A stretch of DNA of 64,000 bases from Leptolyngbya sp. PCC 7375 (GCF_000316115.1 NZ_JH993797.1:5504486-5568485), one strand, 5' to 3'; positions 8,014 to 16,350 are shown, counted from the first letter of the stretch. Notes: generated by a model not told the origin, from the letters alone. A program made the numbers and translations.

Positions 8014-8152
8014 ACGTTTAGGCTAGACTATTTTTCTAAACTGACTCTATGGGAGCAGTTAGATATTTGGAATAGTTCATTTCAGAAACCCCAGGCCTAT
8101 TGTTTAACCTATATCTAGGTTGGCTTTCGTTTTAGTTATTCCCTGCATTGCC

Positions 8153-9178
8153 ATGAATTTTTTGAAGTTGCTTTTTAATCCAATTTTTTTGCTGGCTGCG
8201 GGTCTACATGCAGGGCTGTTAATAATTCCAATAGCAGGTGGTTCATCTGATTCTGTAGTGCCTGCCCCCGATCCAGAAGGCGAAAGCATCACGGTTACCC
8301 GGATCCCTCCCAAGGCAGCTCAAACAGTACCAGGGCAACCAGGAGCTACCAGACCTGCCCCTCGTCCTGCGGCTGGTGTAGCCACAGCCATACGTCAACC
8401 GGCATCAGCGGGGCAACCCACAACAGCCAGTCAGCAGCCAGCTCAAACCCGTCAAACGCGGAATGGTCAAACGGATAAAACTGGCTCTACAACTGGCCGT
8501 AGCAATTCCGATAACCGTCGTCGGGCCAGTACCAACAATGGAAATAATCGAAGGGGCAGCACCTCCCAAAACCCAACAGACAACCGGAATACTGACAATG
8601 AAATTGCGGTTCTATCTCCCCCTAGCAATCCTCCCAACAGCGGGGGCAGTGATGGCACAGCCGATAATACTCCCGCAGTTCAAGAACCACCCACTCTAGT
8701 CGCGCTTAAAAATGGTGCACAGGCAGAAGTACCGAATCTGTTACGAGACTTCCTGACACGTTTACGGCATAGCGTGCTACGCACGACAGATCCTGAAACC
8801 GAAGAAACTAAGCAAAAATGGCTAGTCAACCTAACTGAAGAACAAGGCTTAAACGTATCCGAAGCTCAAGGTTTGGAAAAGGCTGTAGAAATTAGTTATC
8901 CGCTGATAGCTGATGAGGGTCGACGCTTTCTGAGCTGTCTGACCCCTCTTCCAGAAAAAGGATTGGTAGGTGTAGTTGTGGATGCCGATGGCGCGATCGC
9001 AACCGAGCCCGCTTTACTACGCAGCTCTGGCTATGGGTTTCTTAACGAAATTGCCTTAGAAAAGGTCAAAGACTACACTGATTTTCCCGAGGAATCCTCC
9101 CAGCAGGCCTACACCATCGATATCGAAGTGGACTATGACGAGGATGCTTGTGTGGACCTTGCCCAGTTGAAAAAATAG
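8153..9178 (+). CDS. TonB-like protein B (TM anchor, Thr/Asn/Gln-rich linker, TonB-like C-terminus)
   Basis: The ATG at 8153 gives 341 residues and puts the hydrophobic anchor (PIFLLAAGLHAGLLIIPIAG, about 9-28) at the N-terminus, in line with protein A; a TTG at 8120 is possible. A low-complexity linker rich in P, Q, T, N, S and R spans about 40-185. The C-terminal part includes GLVGVVVDADGAI and LLRSSGYGFLNEIALEKV, which resemble the TonB C-terminal pattern (V-x-V-x-x-D-G-x, S-S-G-x-x-x-L-D-x-A-A). It is separated from gene A by 139 bp. It is probably a periplasmic energy-transducer-like protein; the receptor is unknown and no exbB/exbD is in the window. Confidence 0.62.
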   Translation: MNFLKLLFNPIFLLAAGLHAGLLIIPIAGGSSDSVVPAPDPEGESITVTRIPPKAAQTVPGQPGATRPAPRPAAGVATAIRQPASAGQPTTASQQPAQTRQTRNGQTDKTGSTTGRSNSDNRRRASTNNGNNRRGSTSQNPTDNRNTDNEIAVLSPPSNPPNSGGSDGTADNTPAVQEPPTLVALKNGAQAEVPNLLRDFLTRLRHSVLRTTDPETEETKQKWLVNLTEEQGLNVSEAQGLEKAVEISYPLIADEGRRFLSCLTPLPEKGLVGVVVDADGAIATEPALLRSSGYGFLNEIALEKVKDYTDFPEESSQQAYTIDIEVDYDEDACVDLAQLKK

Positions 9179-9258
9179 TTCTTAGTTCTTGGTTCTTAGG
9201 TAGCGAACTGAGAAATGATTAGGTTGAATGGCTTAGTGGACCATCAACTCAAAACCAA

Positions 9259-10092
9259 TTAGACCTTAGACCGGTCGGTCAGAATTTCTTGACCGTCTTC
9301 GGTGATGAGCACTGTGTGTTCAAATTGGGCGGAGAGTTTGCGATCGCATGTCACTACCGTCCATCGATCCCGCAGAGTGCGGGTCACCTTAGAGCCTTCA
9401 TTCACAATTGGCTCAATCGCCAGGGCCATGCCCGGCTTGAGCGTGACATTGGGTAATTCTTTAGTCCGAAAATTAAATACGGATGGGGGTTCATGCAGGT
9501 TTCGGCCTACACCATGACCGGTAAATTCCTCAACCACGGTATAGCCACTGGCATGAATGCTATCTTCAATCGCCCCAGCAATATCGAGCAGGGTTTTCCC
9601 TGGTAACGCCTGGGCAATGCCTGCATACAATGCAGACTCAGCGGCTTGCATCAGATCCTGGGCTTTGCCATTCACTTTGCCGACAGCAATCGTGATACAG
9701 GAGTCACCATGAAAACCTTCAAAGTAGGCTCCAGTATCTACTTTAAGTAAATCGCCAGACTTAATGACCTTGCGCTTACGAGGGATGCCATGGACAACTT
9801 CATCGTTGATACTGGCACAGATAGAGCCTGGAAATCCGTGATACCCCTTAAAACTAGGCGTTGCACCCATTTCACAAATACGGCGCTCTGCAAGGTCATC
9901 TAGATCTGCTGTTGTCATTCCAGGCTGCACCTGATCGGCAATTTCCCTCAGCACCGTTGCCACAACCCGTCCAGCCTGGCGCATCGTCTCCCTCTCAGGC
10001 GCAGACTTTAACTCAATCCCCTGATGCTTACGCGGACCTACCATAACTGGTGCAGCTAAGGCCCGCGACAGTAAATTACCTAAAACATTCAT
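9259..10092 (-). CDS. map: Methionine aminopeptidase, type I
   Basis: This 277-residue protein removes the initiator methionine from nascent proteins. All five metal ligands of the pita-bread fold can be placed: Asp in KVDTGAYF, Asp in FHGDSCIT, His in FTGHGVGR, Glu in AIEPIVNEG and Glu in QFEHTVLI. SICASINDEVVHGIP holds the substrate-binding His. It has a short N-terminal extension of about 30 residues (MVGPRKHQGIELKSAPE region) compared with the E. coli enzyme. It diverges from rplS, and the shared 218-bp spacer carries a 14-bp tandem repeat. Confidence 0.96.
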   Translation of the reverse strand: MNVLGNLLSRALAAPVMVGPRKHQGIELKSAPERETMRQAGRVVATVLREIADQVQPGMTTADLDDLAERRICEMGATPSFKGYHGFPGSICASINDEVVHGIPRKRKVIKSGDLLKVDTGAYFEGFHGDSCITIAVGKVNGKAQDLMQAAESALYAGIAQALPGKTLLDIAGAIEDSIHASGYTVVEEFTGHGVGRNLHEPPSVFNFRTKELPNVTLKPGMALAIEPIVNEGSKVTRTLRDRWTVVTCDRKLSAQFEHTVLITEDGQEILTDRSKV

Positions 10093-10182
10093 AGTGGGTG
10101 ATTGAGGTTTGCAATGGGTTAAACGTGCGGTACTTGAGCATTATCTAGCTCACACCATATATAGTATGCAGGATTCTTACCC

Positions 10183-10210
10183 CATTCCCCATTGACCATT
10201 CCCCATTGAC
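10183..10210. repeat. 14-bp tandem repeat of CCCCATT type
   Basis: CATTCCCCATTGAC is present twice head to tail (10183-10196 and 10197-10210) between map and rplS. CCCCATT-rich tandem tracts are frequent in cyanobacterial intergenic DNA; a related CCCATTCCCCACTG tract sits at about 44781-44803. Confidence 0.85.
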
Positions 10211-10310
10211 CAGACAGGCAGTCGTCACCTTCTTGAGATTTCCTCCAAAAGCCCTTGGTATTTGTGACCATGTTGGCCTACTATTAAAGACCGTGCGCTT
10301 TTCAGGGCTT

Positions 10311-10691
10311 ATGAACGCTGAGGAGATTATCCGCTCAATAGAAGCGGAACATATCAAAGAAGACATCCCCAAAATCTATGTTGGGGATACAGTTCGGGTC
10401 GGTGTCCGAATTGTAGAAGGTGGTAAGGAACGTGTGCAGCCCTACGAAGGTACCGTCATTGCTATGCGCAATGGTGGCATCAACGAGACGATCACCGTAC
10501 GTCGCATCTTTCAAGGTGTAGGTGTGGAGCGTGTTTTCTTACTTCATGCACCTCGCGTAGCCAATATTAAGGTTCTACGCAGAGGTAAAGCGCGTCGTGC
10601 TAAGTTGTACTACCTTCGCGATCGCGTTGGTAAGTCAACTCGCTTGAAGCAGCGCTTTGATCGTCCCATTGACAAATCAGGCAAAAAATAG
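10311..10691 (+). CDS. rplS: Large ribosomal subunit protein bL19
   Basis: The ATG at 10311 gives 126 residues, the usual length; the open frame extends upstream but the family begins at MNAEEIIRSIE. Family hallmarks are the GDTVRVGVRIVEGGKERVQ strand segment, the GGINETITVRR loop and basic GKARRAKLYYLRDR. bL19 sits at the 30S-50S interface. It heads the block that continues with tRNA-Trp, secE, nusG and four ribosomal proteins, an arrangement conserved in cyanobacteria. Confidence 0.97.
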   Translation: MNAEEIIRSIEAEHIKEDIPKIYVGDTVRVGVRIVEGGKERVQPYEGTVIAMRNGGINETITVRRIFQGVGVERVFLLHAPRVANIKVLRRGKARRAKLYYLRDRVGKSTRLKQRFDRPIDKSGKK

Positions 10692-10751
10692 TCTTAGGGC
10701 ATCTAAAGCCCGCAGATTAAGCCTTACAATGGGGTAAGTTCAAAGAGTCGT

Positions 10752-10824
10752 GCGTCCTTAGTTCAGTTGGTAGAACGTCGGTCTCCAAAACCGAATGTCG
10801 GGGGTTCGAGTCCTCCAGGGCGCG
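10752..10824 (+). tRNA. trnW: tRNA-Trp (anticodon CCA)
   Basis: A 73-nt cloverleaf can be drawn. The acceptor arm 10752-10758 pairs with 10817-10823, including one G-T pair, and the discriminator is G10824. The D arm reads GTTC...GAAC, and the anticodon stem TCGGT/ACCGA encloses CTCCAAA with CCA at 10785-10787. The T arm GGGGG/CCTCC carries TTCGAGT. The 3' CCA is not encoded. It lies between rplS and secE, its usual place in cyanobacteria. Confidence 0.97.
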
Positions 10825-10995
10825 CTGAGCGATTAGCATAAGTTCTGCCTAAAGCATTTAGATTTGTTGCTTAAAGGAAAGAGATTTTTTCTTTTTTCAT
10901 CAAGCAGTGAGCTTTAGGTAGAATTTTTGCTTGGGTAGCTCTGGATTGATGCATGATCAATCTGACTCGATGTAGCAAACAAGGAAGCTAATGAC

Positions 10996-11232
10996 GTGGT
11001 CAAAAAGGACGCTAAGAAAGTAGTTGAAAAGCAGCCGAGCGACTCCTCTGACTCATTTGACGCGACGTCTTTTGTAAAAGGCACTCGCGAAGAATTGAGC
11101 AAAGTGGTTTGGCCCTCCAGGCAGCAGCTGATTAGTGAATCTGCAGCTGTCATCTTAATGGTGGGTGTGTCTGCCACACTTATTTACTTAGTGGATAAAC
11201 TATTTGGTTGGGCTTCTAGACAGGTGTTCTAA
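10996..11232 (+). CDS. secE: Preprotein translocase subunit SecE
   Basis: This 78-residue protein starts with GTG after an AAGGAAG ribosome site at 10981-10987. It has a charged N-terminal tail, the conserved TREELSKVVWPSRQQL amphipathic helix (about 31-46), and one membrane span (about 52-68). SecE clamps SecY in the thylakoid and plasma membranes. Its TAA overlaps the ATG of nusG by one base, so the two are co-translated. Confidence 0.95.
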   Translation: MVKKDAKKVVEKQPSDSSDSFDATSFVKGTREELSKVVWPSRQQLISESAAVILMVGVSATLIYLVDKLFGWASRQVF

Positions 11233-11870
11233 TGACTTACGCTTCTGACGATCCAAACTATACAGCTGACAGTAACGATTCTAATGTTCCTGAGGAACCC
11301 AGAAAGTCACAGTCTCGCTGGTATGCGGTACAAGTAGCCTCCGGGTGCGAAAAGCGCGTTAAGCTCAACCTTGAGCAACGGGCCATTACCCTGGGCGTTA
11401 ACCAGTACATTTTCCAGATTGAAATACCGCAGACTCCTGCGGTCAAACTGCGTAAAGACGGCAGTCGTCAGAATATTGAGGAAAAAGTTTTTCCTGGGTA
11501 CGTCCTCATCCGCATGATTTTGGAGGATGACGTATGGCAGGTGGTTAAAAACACCCCCCATGTCATTAACTTTGTCGGTGCTGAGCAGCGCCGAGCCACT
11601 GGACGTGGGCGAGGGCATGTTAAACCCATGCCTCTAAGTAGAGCCGAAGTCGAACGTATCTTTAAGCAGACCCAAGAACAGGCACCTGTAGTCAAAGTTG
11701 ATATGGCTGAGGGCGACAAGATCTTGGTATTGTCTGGTCCGTTTAAGGACTTCAGTGGTGAAGTCATTGAAGTCAGCCCTGAACGGAGCAAGCTTAAGGC
11801 ATTGTTATCGATTTTCGGTCGCGATACCCCCGTTGAGCTGGAATTTAACCAAGTGCAAAAAGAGAGTTAA
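11232..11870 (+). CDS. nusG: Transcription termination/antitermination protein NusG
   Basis: The protein has 212 residues. The NGN domain contains RWYAVQVASGCEKRV (about 30-44), FPGYVLIRM and the conserved HVINFVG. The KOW domain contains GDKILVLSGPFKDFSGEV (about 158-175) and ends with LSIFGRDTPVELEFNQV. An acidic, Asp/Ser/Asn-rich N-terminal tail of about 28 residues precedes the NGN domain, as in other cyanobacterial NusG. NusG binds RNA polymerase and couples it to Rho or ribosomes. It overlaps secE and is 3 bp from rplK. Confidence 0.97.
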   Translation: MTYASDDPNYTADSNDSNVPEEPRKSQSRWYAVQVASGCEKRVKLNLEQRAITLGVNQYIFQIEIPQTPAVKLRKDGSRQNIEEKVFPGYVLIRMILEDDVWQVVKNTPHVINFVGAEQRRATGRGRGHVKPMPLSRAEVERIFKQTQEQAPVVKVDMAEGDKILVLSGPFKDFSGEVIEVSPERSKLKALLSIFGRDTPVELEFNQVQKES

Positions 11871-11873
11871 TCA

Positions 11874-12299
11874 ATGGCGAAGAAGGTAGTTGCCCTTATT
11901 AAGCTGGCAATCCCAGCTGGAAAAGCGAACCCTGCACCGCCAATTGGTCCCGCCTTGGGTCAGCACGGGGTCAACATTATGGCGTTCTGCAAAGAATACA
12001 ACGCTAAGACCTCTGACAAAGCTGGACTAATTGTCCCGGTCGAAATTTCTGTATTTGAAGACAGAAGTTTTACGTTCATTCTCAAAACACCGCCAGCCTC
12101 CGTGCTAATCAAAAAAGCGGCCAAGATTGAGAAGGGTTCAGGTGAGCCCAACAAAACAAAAGTTGGCTCTATTACTCGCGCCCAATTGCAAGAAATTGCT
12201 GAAATGAAAATGCCTGACCTCAACGCTAACGACGTTGAAGCAGCCATGAACATCATTGAAGGCACAGCTCGCAATATGGGAGTTACTGTTTCTGACTAA
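11874..12299 (+). CDS. rplK: Large ribosomal subunit protein uL11
   Basis: The 141-residue protein has the signature PAPPIGPALGQHGVNIM (about 21-37), which binds 23S rRNA in the GTPase-associated centre. The C-terminal domain includes KTPPASVLIKKAAKI and ends MGVTVSD. It follows nusG after 3 bp and precedes rplA, as in most bacteria. Confidence 0.98.
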   Translation: MAKKVVALIKLAIPAGKANPAPPIGPALGQHGVNIMAFCKEYNAKTSDKAGLIVPVEISVFEDRSFTFILKTPPASVLIKKAAKIEKGSGEPNKTKVGSITRAQLQEIAEMKMPDLNANDVEAAMNIIEGTARNMGVTVSD

Positions 12300-12385
12300 C
12301 GTCAGCATACAGATTCATTTTTTATCTATTTGACCAACGTTTGGGGAAGAAGTTTAGCTTCGTTATGACCCCTAGGAGTAAAAAC

Positions 12386-13105
12386 ATGACAAAGAAAGTG
12401 TCGCGCCGCTTGAGAGAGCTGCAGGCAAAAATACAGGACAAATCTTATGAGCCCTTGGAAGCAATGCAGCTGCTGAAGGAAACAGCCACTGCAAAGTTCA
12501 CCGAGACTGTTGAGGCTCACATTCGTTTGGGTATTGATCCCAAATATACCGATCAGCAATTACGTACTACTGTGGCCTTGCCTAAAGGCACTGGTCAGAA
12601 CGTTCGCGTTGCTGTCATTGCCCGTGGCGAGAAGGTGGCTGAAGCAACCGATAACGGCGCAGACATGGCCGGGTCTGAGGAATTAATCGACGAGATCCAA
12701 AAGGGCATGATGGACTTTGACATCCTGATTGCCACCCCCGACATGATGCCTAAAGTAGCTAAGCTGGGTCGTATTTTAGGTCCCCGTGGTTTAATGCCAT
12801 CGCCGAAGGGGGGATCTGTGACCTTTGACTTGGCCCAGGCAATTAATGACTTTAAGGCCGGTAAACTAGAGTTCCGTGCGGACAAATCTGGCATAGTCCA
12901 CGTGATGTTTGGCAAGGCCGATTTTAGCGCTGAAGACTTACTGGTGAACCTAAAAGCTCTGCAAGAAACGATTGATCGTAATCGTCCTTCAGGTGCTAAG
13001 GGCCGTTACTGGCGAACAATGTCAGTAGCTGCTACGATGGGACCTGCCATTAAGATGGATATCAGTGCACTGCGTGACTTGCAACTAGAGGATGCAGCTG
13101 CATAG
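12386..13105 (+). CDS. rplA: Large ribosomal subunit protein uL1
   Basis: The ATG at 12386 (239 residues) is preferred over upstream in-frame TTG 12341 or ATG 12365, because AGGAG at 12373-12377 is at proper spacing and the family begins MTKKVSRR. Hallmarks are KFTETVEAHIRLGIDPKYTDQ, GRILGPRGLMPSPKGG (about 137-152) and the RADKSGIVHV region. uL1 forms the mobile L1 stalk and may repress its own operon by binding a leader that mimics its rRNA site. Confidence 0.97.
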   Translation: MTKKVSRRLRELQAKIQDKSYEPLEAMQLLKETATAKFTETVEAHIRLGIDPKYTDQQLRTTVALPKGTGQNVRVAVIARGEKVAEATDNGADMAGSEELIDEIQKGMMDFDILIATPDMMPKVAKLGRILGPRGLMPSPKGGSVTFDLAQAINDFKAGKLEFRADKSGIVHVMFGKADFSAEDLLVNLKALQETIDRNRPSGAKGRYWRTMSVAATMGPAIKMDISALRDLQLEDAAA

Positions 13106-13195
13106 ATTACAAATTACTGTTGAGAATCAGCAGTGACAAGCTTTGGAGGTATTGCTACTTAAAAACATCCAAAACTAAATAAGCATTCGAAGACA

Positions 13196-13270
13196 GCAGG
13201 TGCATTTTGCTTAATAACCTGCCGAGATGCAGAGAGTGGGTGTAAGTAGCACTTATCTTTGGGTCTCGGC
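13196..13270 (+). promoter_or_regulatory. Probable L10-type ribosomal-protein leader
   Basis: The 260-bp gap between rplA and rplJ contains a 7-bp stem GCCGAGA (13221-13227) pairing with TCTCGGC (13264-13270). It encloses an irregular hairpin and overlaps an alternative stem GCAGGT (13196-13201) with ACCTGC (13217-13222). Many bacteria have an autoregulatory L10(L12)4 binding leader here. The two mutually exclusive stems would allow switching. Assignment is by position and structure only. Confidence 0.5.
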
Positions 13271-13365
13271 AATTAGTTGAGGCCCTTTTGATTTCGAATT
13301 TTAGTTTAGGTTGAGCATTAGCAATATTTCTACTGTATCCCCGCAATTAAGGAGGTGAGACCCGA

Positions 13366-13905
13366 ATGGGGAGAACCCTAGAAAACAAAAAAGAGATTGT
13401 TGCCGAACTCAAGGATCTCTTGAGCGATACTCAATCTATTTTTGTTATTGACTACAAAGGTCTGACGGTAGGCGAGATCAGCGATCTACGTAACCGTATT
13501 CGTGAGAAGGGTGGCACTTGTAAAATTGCTAAAAACACCCTGATCCGCATCGCGGTTCAAGATGACGAAAATTGGCAGCCAGTGCAGGCGTTATTGAAAG
13601 ACGCCACTGCATTGCTGTTAACCAAAGAAGACATCGGTAGTGTCGTCAAGGAATACAAGAAATTCCAGAAGGACACTAAAAAGACTGAACTGCGTGGTGG
13701 CGTACTAGAAGGCAAAGCTCTGACGAGTGCAGAAGCAGAAGCCCTAGCCGATCTACCCAGCAAAGAAGAGCTTTACGCGAAGATTGCAGGTGCTATCAAC
13801 GCTCTGGCAACCAAAGTTGCAGTGGGCGTCAAAGAAGTACCGTCGTCTATTGCACGTGGTCTTCAGGCCTATGTCGACAAAGAAGGTGGCGAAGGCGGCG
13901 AGTAA
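13366..13905 (+). CDS. rplJ: Large ribosomal subunit protein uL10
   Basis: The protein has 179 residues and starts after a strong AAGGAGGTGAG ribosome site. The N-terminal half has the family pattern (MGRTLENKKEIVAEL, VIDYKGLTVGEISDLRNRIREKG, KNTLIRIA). The C-terminal helix (about 140-179) binds L7/L12 dimers and ends in a Gly/Glu tail. uL10 is the base of the ribosomal stalk. It pairs with rplL 54 bp downstream. Confidence 0.97.
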   Translation: MGRTLENKKEIVAELKDLLSDTQSIFVIDYKGLTVGEISDLRNRIREKGGTCKIAKNTLIRIAVQDDENWQPVQALLKDATALLLTKEDIGSVVKEYKKFQKDTKKTELRGGVLEGKALTSAEAEALADLPSKEELYAKIAGAINALATKVAVGVKEVPSSIARGLQAYVDKEGGEGGE

Positions 13906-13959
13906 ATCCCAGCTTTGCTCTATTTTCTATCTGTTTTGTAATTAATCAAGGAGAAATCC

Positions 13960-14349
13960 ATGTCCGCTGCAACTGACGAAATTTTGGAAAAGCTTAAGTC
14001 GCTAACTCTATTGGAAGCGTCTGAGCTTGTTAAGCAAATCGAAGACACCTTTGATGTAAGTGCTGCTGCCCCTGCTGGTGGCATGATGATGATGGCTCCC
14101 GGCGCTGCTGGTGGCGGCGGTGAAGAAGTTGAAGAGAAGACTGAATTTGACGTTGTTCTCGAAGACTTCGGTGGCAACAAGATTGCTGTTCTTAAAGCTG
14201 TTCGTGCCCTCACTGGTCTGGGTCTTAAGGAAGCTAAGGCTATCGTTGAAGGTGCACCTAAAGCCATTAAAGAAGGTGTCTCCAAGGATGACGCTGAAGC
14301 TGCTAAGAAGCAGCTTGAGGAAGCTGGCGCTAAGGTATCCATCAAGTAA
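13960..14349 (+). CDS. rplL: Large ribosomal subunit protein bL12 (L7/L12)
   Basis: This 129-residue protein has an N-terminal dimerisation helix (EILEKLKSLTLLEASELVKQ), an Ala/Gly/Met-rich hinge (about 43-58), and the conserved C-terminal domain with EFDVVLEDFGGNKIAVLK and GLGLKEAKAIVEGAPK. It recruits translation GTPases. A GGAGA ribosome site precedes the ATG. The predicted transcript ends at the terminator at 14611-14646, about 260 bp later. Confidence 0.98.
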   Translation: MSAATDEILEKLKSLTLLEASELVKQIEDTFDVSAAAPAGGMMMMAPGAAGGGGEEVEEKTEFDVVLEDFGGNKIAVLKAVRALTGLGLKEAKAIVEGAPKAIKEGVSKDDAEAAKKQLEEAGAKVSIK

Positions 14350-14481
14350 AGGACCTCTTCCCCCAAGATTTGTCCCTGCAGCCTAGATAGTTCTATCCAA
14401 GATAGATAGGCCTATCAAAGTTTATCGGGTAGGTACAAAATTCTTTTCTTGGGTTTAGCTTTTCGGCCCATCTCTAATTCG

Positions 14482-14608
14482 AAATCCTGACTGATAGCGC
14501 CCGATATTGCAGGGCATGGCTTCGACGGTGAGCTCAGCCGAACCGCACAAGGGATTGCCCCTACAAGGTTGTCTATTTTTAATCGGGTTTAATGAATTTG
14601 GATTTGGG
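14482..14608. repeat. Dispersed MITE-like element, copy 1
   Basis: The ends are shared with copy 2 at 37708-37807: the left end reads AAATCCTGACTGATA and the right end reads AATCGGG(T/C)TTAATGAATT followed by (T/C)GGATT. The ends are imperfect inverted repeats (AAATCC/GGATTT and CCCGAT/ATCGGG). Both copies contain CACAAGGGA followed by CCCCTACA. This copy has an extra internal block (about 14515-14545, GACGGTGAGCTCAGCC) missing from copy 2. No ORF is inside, so it could only move with help from elsewhere. Confidence 0.75.
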
Positions 14609-14610
14609 CT

Positions 14611-14646
14611 AAAAACCCCTGCTGCATAGCTGTGGCAGGGGTTTTT
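14611..14646 (+). terminator. Rho-independent terminator after the rplL block
   Basis: A perfect 12-bp stem AAAAACCCCTGC/GCAGGGGTTTTT with a 12-nt loop ends in a T-run. It begins 3 bp after the repeat element and can act on both strands. Confidence 0.85.
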
Positions 14647-14887
14647 AGATGTGGGCTCTCATAGAACTCTAGCCATGGTGACACCTATATCGGAACCGGG
14701 CACACTACTGGCACTTATTACGTGATGTGAATGCTTGAGAACCAAACTGCTATAGTAGCAGTCACTACAAGAACGTGTTGGCACCAAAGACTTCAGCAAA
14801 TCAGCAAACTATGTGAAGAAAATGCGGGTCAATACGCTGCATTGATTGTTTGCTAATCGATTAACCTAAAACGCTTTTGTCTGAGCC

Positions 14888-16318
14888 ATGCGCACCATAA
14901 AAAATTACAAGTTTGAAATCTTATTATTCTTGACTACGTTTGGCATCTTAGGGGTCTTCTTCCTCAGCATTGCAGGTGTACTGACACCAAAATCATCCAG
15001 CGTCAGCACCAAGCCAACCGCGAAGACGGCTAGTGCCGACACACAATCAACATCAGTGGTTGCGAAAACCTCAATATCAGACAGACTCAGTGAGGGCACA
15101 CAAAGCTTACTACCCAATGCCTCAGACTTAAAAATGCAAGGTATGGCAGCCTATGCAAAAGGAGATTACGCACAAGCGATCGCAAATCTAGAAGCGGCAC
15201 TCGACGAAAACCGTAACGATCCGGAGGCCTTTATCTATTTGAACAATGCTCGCATTGGCAACCAAACCGCTCATACGCTGGCTGTGATTGCCCCCGTTGG
15301 CAACACCAGTGAAATCGGCTTAGAAATTTTGCGGGGTGCTGGCCATGCGCAACAAGTAATTAATCAGTTGAGCGGTGCCCAAGGCATCCCCATTAAGCTC
15401 CTGATTGCCAATGATGATAACGATCCCAGTGTTGCTAAATCCATAGCCGCTGAGTTGGTAAATCGGTCAGAAGTTTTAGGAGTTTTAGGACATTACAGCA
15501 GTGGCGTTACTTTGGCAGCAGCCCCCGTGTATGCCCAGGGCAAACTGCCGATGGTCTCTGCCATTAGTACATCGGTGGAACTCTCCGGCTTTAGTCCTTA
15601 TATTTTTCGGACAGTGCCCAGCGATAGTTTTGCAGCTGCAGCTCTTGCCCGCTATATGATCGATGACCTAAACGCCGAGAAAGCTATTCTTTACTACGAT
15701 TCCAACAGTGCCTATAGTCTGTCATTAAAAAGTGAGTTTGCCACCTCAGTCTTTAGTGACGGTGGTGAAGTGATGACAGAATACGATCTCGCCGATACAG
15801 CATTTAATGCAGAGCAACAAATTGCGTTGGCCAAAGAGCAAGGGGCCGACGTGATTATGCTGGCATCCAGCACAGATACCTTGCAGCCTTCCCTGGCAGT
15901 TATGACTGCGATCAACCAGGAAATCCCTTTCATTGGTGGTGATGATCTATACCATCCTCAAGTATTAAAAGAGGGTGGTGTGGATGCAGAAGGGTTAGTC
16001 GTTGCAGTGCCCTGGCATATCTTATCAGACCCAAATTCTGATTTTGTCACAGAGGCACGGCAAATTTGGGGTGGCGATGTTAGCTGGCGCAGTGCCATGG
16101 CCTATGACGCGATCGCATCCCTGGGAGCATCCCTGTTAGAGAGTCCCAGTCGTGAGGGCCTCCGCAACACATTGCATCAGGGTGACTTCTACGCCGATGG
16201 CGCGACCGGAGAGGTACATTTTTTACCTTCAGGCGATCGCAATCGAGCGGCTCAACTTGTGCAGATTCAAGTGGGCAATCGATCTGGTATTGGATTTGAT
16301 TTTATTCCTATTGAATAG
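14888..16318 (+). CDS. Branched-chain-amino-acid-type ABC transporter substrate-binding protein with TPR segment
   Basis: The protein has 476 residues. An N-terminal membrane anchor (about 10-31) and a Ser/Thr linker lead to a TPR-like unit (about 82-118: MAAYAKGDYAQAIANLEAAL, then DPEAFIYLNNAR). A type I periplasmic-binding domain follows from about 138, with HTLAVIAPVGN, LGVLGHYSSGVTLAAAPVY, ISTSVELSGFSPYIFRT and IPFIGGDDLYHP. That fold binds amino acids or amides. No permease or ATPase genes are adjacent, so it may serve a remote transporter or act as a sensor. An added TPR suggests a protein-protein role. Ligand unknown. Confidence 0.85.
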   Translation: MRTIKNYKFEILLFLTTFGILGVFFLSIAGVLTPKSSSVSTKPTAKTASADTQSTSVVAKTSISDRLSEGTQSLLPNASDLKMQGMAAYAKGDYAQAIANLEAALDENRNDPEAFIYLNNARIGNQTAHTLAVIAPVGNTSEIGLEILRGAGHAQQVINQLSGAQGIPIKLLIANDDNDPSVAKSIAAELVNRSEVLGVLGHYSSGVTLAAAPVYAQGKLPMVSAISTSVELSGFSPYIFRTVPSDSFAAAALARYMIDDLNAEKAILYYDSNSAYSLSLKSEFATSVFSDGGEVMTEYDLADTAFNAEQQIALAKEQGADVIMLASSTDTLQPSLAVMTAINQEIPFIGGDDLYHPQVLKEGGVDAEGLVVAVPWHILSDPNSDFVTEARQIWGGDVSWRSAMAYDAIASLGASLLESPSREGLRNTLHQGDFYADGATGEVHFLPSGDRNRAAQLVQIQVGNRSGIGFDFIPIE

Positions 16319-16350
16319 GGTGTTCTCCTTAGCCGCAGGCCAGGAACGCA

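Larger units (their letters stand above)
14350..14887. other. Intergenic region with repeat element and terminator
   Basis: This 538-bp gap holds a 127-bp MITE-like element (14482-14608), then at once a terminator (14611-14646). The next roughly 240 bp up to the binding-protein gene show no gene and no clear promoter. Confidence 0.6.
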
